Positions 6,136 to 9,058 of a stretch of 9,058 nucleotides of DNA are shown here, one piece after another (position 1 is the first letter of the stretch; each line of letters starts with the position of its first letter). The DNA is taken from contig FR901490.1 in NCBI GenBank assembly GCA_000438355.1, positions 1-9,058 on the forward strand. The letters are read 5' to 3'. A program made the position numbers and the translations under genes. The notes under the pieces were generated by a model. It saw only the letters and a program-made list of their open reading frames with translations, was not told where the DNA came from and did no database searches. Source of the stretch: Clostridium sp. CAG:273. GTDB lineage: Bacteria > Bacillota > Clostridia > TANB77 > CAG-508.

Positions 6136-6146
6136 GGAATAAAAAT

Positions 6147-7355
6147 ATGAAACGATTATTAAGAATAACTTTCAATTCAGCCATTTTTTCGTTTATTCCA
6201 ATATTATCATGGTTTGCATTAGGATTAATTGTAGATAAAAATTTAATAAATGTTTTTACATTAACATATCCAATACAATTTATTTGGGCAATGATGAAAT
6301 CAATATTTGGAACAGGTGCAAATATAAGCAAAGAAAAGGATAAAAATGAAAATGCAGTGTTAAGTGGGATGACATTAGGAATTATCATTGGTTTTATAGT
6401 TTTTGGATTTATAGCCTTAAATATAGAAAAATATATAAAATTTATGAATATGGATGTAGCAAAATATAAAGAATTTGCATTATCAATTAATAAAGAATTT
6501 GCATTATATTCTGTAATTCAACTTTACATCCAATTAATATTTTCTTATGTTTTAGAAAAATTATATTTTGAAAACAAAAATAAATTAGCAAATAAATACT
6601 GCATTATATTAAATATTTTAAATTTTATTATTTTAATAGTTTCAGCTTTAATTTTTGATAATAAAATGAGTATTGTAATAACTACATTATTAATAATATT
6701 TATTTATGTATTAGTAGTAACAATGAAACAATATAAAAAATTCAAATTCAGGTGTAATGTTTTAAATTTTATAAAATATGATTCAGTTGAAATATTTAAT
6801 AGTTTGGCATTTTTTATTATATATTTATTTGGATTGAGTAATGCATCAGAATATGGAGAAAAATATATGATAGCATTAAACTTTGTAGCATTAATTACAG
6901 ACACTCAATGGGATGCTTTTGAATCTATATCAACAGTAGCTAAAATTGATATTAGTCAAAATAATTTTAACTATAAAAAACATAGAAAAAATGCTTATAT
7001 ATTATTAGGAATACTTTTAACCACTATATTATTGATGTTTATTGCTTTATATGGAGCATATGAATTGAATTTATATATTACATTAATATTTTTAAGTTTT
7101 GAATTGATTAATTTTATTATATATCCAATTTACAAAATAAAAACTTGTTATTTACAATTGGAATATTCGGCAATAAAAGCAACAACAAATAAAATAGTAT
7201 CAAATGGTTTAAGAATGATAATGTCATTTATAAAAACACCATTTTGCACTGGATTAGGACAAGTATGTTCTTCCATATATCAACTTATTTCAATAAATGT
7301 AATGTTTAATAGAAATTATGAAATAAAAGTAAATGGTACTATTGATAAAAAATAA
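6147..7355 (+). CDS. MATE-like (MOP superfamily) multi-pass membrane transporter
   Basis: This very hydrophobic 402-residue protein has about 12 likely membrane segments in two halves of six (roughly 7-190 and 213-388), split by a basic loop (KQYKKFKFR, 194-202). That layout, and a first-half loop reading GTGANISKEKDKNENA (55-70) where MATE proteins have their conserved Gly-Ala-Ser region after TM2, point to the MATE/DinF branch of the MOP flippase superfamily, which exports drugs, metabolites or lipid-linked sugars. It is somewhat shorter than a usual MATE protein of about 450 residues, with no sign of a frameshift. The start follows AAAAGGA at 6132-6138 by 8 bases. The substrate cannot be told. 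It is unusually rich in A/T codons (Ile, Asn, Lys, Phe), even for this window. A polysaccharide flippase role is conceivable given the nearby cps genes, but the separate promoter and the XRE neighbour fit an export/resistance unit better. Confidence 0.6.
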   Translation: MKRLLRITFNSAIFSFIPILSWFALGLIVDKNLINVFTLTYPIQFIWAMMKSIFGTGANISKEKDKNENAVLSGMTLGIIIGFIVFGFIALNIEKYIKFMNMDVAKYKEFALSINKEFALYSVIQLYIQLIFSYVLEKLYFENKNKLANKYCIILNILNFIILIVSALIFDNKMSIVITTLLIIFIYVLVVTMKQYKKFKFRCNVLNFIKYDSVEIFNSLAFFIIYLFGLSNASEYGEKYMIALNFVALITDTQWDAFESISTVAKIDISQNNFNYKKHRKNAYILLGILLTTILLMFIALYGAYELNLYITLIFLSFELINFIIYPIYKIKTCYLQLEYSAIKATTNKIVSNGLRMIMSFIKTPFCTGLGQVCSSIYQLISINVMFNRNYEIKVNGTIDKK

Positions 7356-7362
7356 ATTAAAT

Positions 7363-7393
7363 AGAGGTCGCAGTGCGGCCTCTGTTCCTTTTT
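7363..7393. terminator. Bidirectional terminator between the transporter and asnB
   Basis: AGAGGTCGC (7363-7371) pairs with GCGGCCTCT (7375-7383) across the loop AGT, nine pairs with one G-T wobble. On the plus strand it is followed by a TTTTT run (7389-7393). On the minus strand it is followed by a T-rich stretch, with six T opposite 7347-7352. It thus serves both convergent genes, and the asnB stop codon lies in the plus-strand T-run. Confidence 0.85.
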
Positions 7394-9058
7394 ATAACTC
7401 AATCTTAGGCTCATATCTCTCGAGCCATATATTAACCTGACAAAGATATGCCATAAGTTGAGGACCAGTCATTAATTGACCAAACCAAGGTCTGGTAAAA
7501 GCGCTTCCGTTTGTATTAATTATTTCCCATATATATGTTTCATTTAGAAGATTTTTTATAGGGGCATTAGGTTTTTTCATTATTTCAGTAAGCATTTCTT
7601 TTACTTTTTTTAAGTAAGTTGGATTTTGAGTTTTAGGGTATGGACTTTTCTTTCTGTCTATAATTTCTGCTGGTAATTTATCTTTCATTACATACCTAAG
7701 AAGTCCTTTTTCACGGCCATTAAGTGCTTTTAGTTCCCATGGTATATTCCAAACATATTGGACTAATCTATAATCACAAAAAGGTACTCTTAATTCAAAA
7801 CCATTAAACATACCCATTCTATCCGAGCGATCTAATAATGTTTGCATAAACCAATTTTGTGTTAAATGTGTTATTTTTCTTTTTTCTCTTGTTTCTGTAG
7901 TATCTTCATCTAAAAATTCAATTTCATCTAAGCTTTCATTATATCTATAGTCTATATAAGATTTTAAATTAAATTTTAAAGATATATCTGGATTAAGTAA
8001 TTTTTGCCTTTCTTCTATAGCAATAGACCAAGGAAATGTTCCACTTTTTAGGGCATCTTCTCTAAAAAACCAAGGATATCCTCCAAATATTTCATCTGCA
8101 CATTCTCCTGTTAAAGCTACTACCATATCTTGTTTTACATTTTTACAGAAAAGTAATAAAGAAGAGTCAACATCTGCCATGCCTGGACAATCTCTGGCTA
8201 ACATAGCACTTTCTAAATTTTCTGCAAGTTCAGGAGTGTCTATAATTATTTTATGGTGATTTGTATGAAGAAAGTTAGCCATTACATCTATATAATGGTT
8301 ATCCGTATTAGGCTGGAAATCACTTTTAACAAAATTTTTATCATTATCAACATAATCTATTGAGTACGTATCTAAAGGCGGTAATCCATTATCCTTACAA
8401 TAATTTGAGGCATATAAAGTTATTATGCTTGAGTCAAGACCACCTGAAAGAAAAGTACAAATAGGAACATCAGATACAAGCTGTCTTTTAATAGCATCTT
8501 CCAATAAAAAACTAATTTTATCACAAGTTTTACCTAAACTGTCTGTATGAGGCTTATTTATCAATTTCCAATACTTAGATGTATGAACACCATCATTATT
8601 ATAAACTAAAAAGCTAGCAGGTTTTACCTCAAAAATGTTTTTAAAAACTGTTAATCCAGAGGTATGGGCAGGACCAATTCCAAATAATTCTCCAATTCCT
8701 TCCTTATTTATTGTTAATTCTATAGATGGATAACAAGCAATTGCTTTTATTTCTGAGCTAAATATAAAGCAATCATCTTTTATAGTATAAAACAATGGCT
8801 TTACACCAAAATGGTCTCTTGCCATAAATAATTCTTTTTTATTTTCATTCCATATTGCAAATGCAAAAACCCCATTTAAATTATTTACAACATCTTTTCC
8901 AAAATGCACAAAAGCTTTTAATAATACTTCTGTATCTGAGTGACTTTCAAAAGAAAATCCGTTTTCTTTCAAAATATTACGTAATTCATTAGCATTATAA
9001 ATTTGACCATTGTATACTATAGTATAAGTATTTCCATTAAACTTAAATGTCATTGGCT
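7392..9058 (-). CDS. asnB: Asparagine synthetase B, glutamine-hydrolysing (N-terminus outside window)
   Basis: Makes asparagine from aspartate, glutamine and ATP in the cytoplasm (EC 6.3.5.4). The frame is still open at the right edge: the codon before the apparent first Met is Pro, preceded by bases ending AG. This gives (Gln/Lys)-Pro-Met, as in the QPM segment found about 60 residues into AsnB. The true start and the catalytic Cys of the glutaminase domain are therefore beyond the window. Numbering from that Met: glutaminase-domain motifs YNGQIYN (14-20), SDTEVLL (39-45), NGVFAFAIW (60-68) and RDHFGVKPLFY (79-89); the PP-loop for ATP, SGGLDSS (203-209); TGECADEIFGG (315-325); and DRMGMFNGFELRVPFCD (411-427), all typical. 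The visible 553 residues plus about 60 missing ones equal a normal clostridial AsnB of about 615. It is convergent with the transporter and shares a terminator with it. Some polysaccharide clusters carry AsnB-like amidotransferases, but nothing here requires that. Confidence 0.93.
   Translation of the reverse strand, partial: PMTFKFNGNTYTIVYNGQIYNANELRNILKENGFSFESHSDTEVLLKAFVHFGKDVVNNLNGVFAFAIWNENKKELFMARDHFGVKPLFYTIKDDCFIFSSEIKAIACYPSIELTINKEGIGELFGIGPAHTSGLTVFKNIFEVKPASFLVYNNDGVHTSKYWKLINKPHTDSLGKTCDKISFLLEDAIKRQLVSDVPICTFLSGGLDSSIITLYASNYCKDNGLPPLDTYSIDYVDNDKNFVKSDFQPNTDNHYIDVMANFLHTNHHKIIIDTPELAENLESAMLARDCPGMADVDSSLLLFCKNVKQDMVVALTGECADEIFGGYPWFFREDALKSGTFPWSIAIEERQKLLNPDISLKFNLKSYIDYRYNESLDEIEFLDEDTTETREKRKITHLTQNWFMQTLLDRSDRMGMFNGFELRVPFCDYRLVQYVWNIPWELKALNGREKGLLRYVMKDKLPAEIIDRKKSPYPKTQNPTYLKKVKEMLTEIMKKPNAPIKNLLNETYIWEIINTNGSAFTRPWFGQLMTGPQLMAYLCQVNIWLERYEPKIEL

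Noticed and set aside
5933..6388. A 151-codon minus-strand open frame across the XRE terminator and the start of the transporter.
   Set aside because: It reads through a clear terminator and a promoter region, overlaps a better-supported gene and shows no recognisable motifs.
7370..7377. The 8-mer GCAGTGCG in the asnB terminator also occurs on the minus strand of the nested repeat element (near 5222-5229).
   Set aside because: The surrounding bases do not match, so this is most likely coincidence and not a second copy of the element.
7356..9058. asnB as part of the polysaccharide cluster.
   Set aside because: It is convergent, behind a strong bidirectional terminator, and matches ordinary AsnB motifs throughout.

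Overview
The window is strongly AT-rich, uses clear AGGAGG-type ribosome binding sites, and encodes an LPXTG surface protein and a Gram-positive CpsC/CpsD/CpsB capsule-control set. This points to a low-G+C Bacillota, most likely a Clostridia-type anaerobe. Dockerin- and cohesin-like modules fit that lineage. The species cannot be named from the sequence.

Layout, left to right. (1) Positions 1-1708 hold the 3' part of a large secreted protein. It has the C-terminal end of what looks like a glycoside hydrolase, a helical region, two Ig-like domains, an X-module-like domain and a C-terminal dockerin; its start lies before the window. A perfect stem-loop overlaps its stop codon. (2) A good sigma-A promoter (1822-1850) precedes a small protein with a signal peptide, one cohesin-like domain, an Asn/Thr-rich spacer and an LPQTG wall anchor (1902-2684). 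(3) cpsC-like (2771-3475) and cpsD-like (3475-4296) genes overlap by one base, then come a long AT-rich stem-loop and a cpsB-like PHP phosphatase (4407-5168). (4) A 392-base gap holds a 111-bp nested inverted-repeat element that resembles a MITE and may also act as a terminator, followed by several small palindromes and a promoter. (5) A membrane-anchored XRE regulator (5561-5956) ends in a clean terminator. A 12-TM MATE-like transporter (6147-7355) follows, with its own promoter and a leader built of AAAAT-type pentamers. (6) A bidirectional terminator separates it from a convergent asparagine synthetase gene (7392-9058, minus strand) that runs off the right edge.

How the genes may work together: CpsC, CpsD and CpsB form the known tyrosine-phosphorylation switch that controls polysaccharide chain length and export. 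The neighbouring dockerin enzyme and cohesin wall anchor could form a minimal two-part system that docks a polysaccharide-acting enzyme on the cell wall beside the exported polymer. That link is inference from domain content and adjacency. No glycosyltransferase, flippase, polymerase, LCP ligase or sortase is visible here. The XRE regulator, transporter and asparagine synthetase look like a separate, accessory or housekeeping block.
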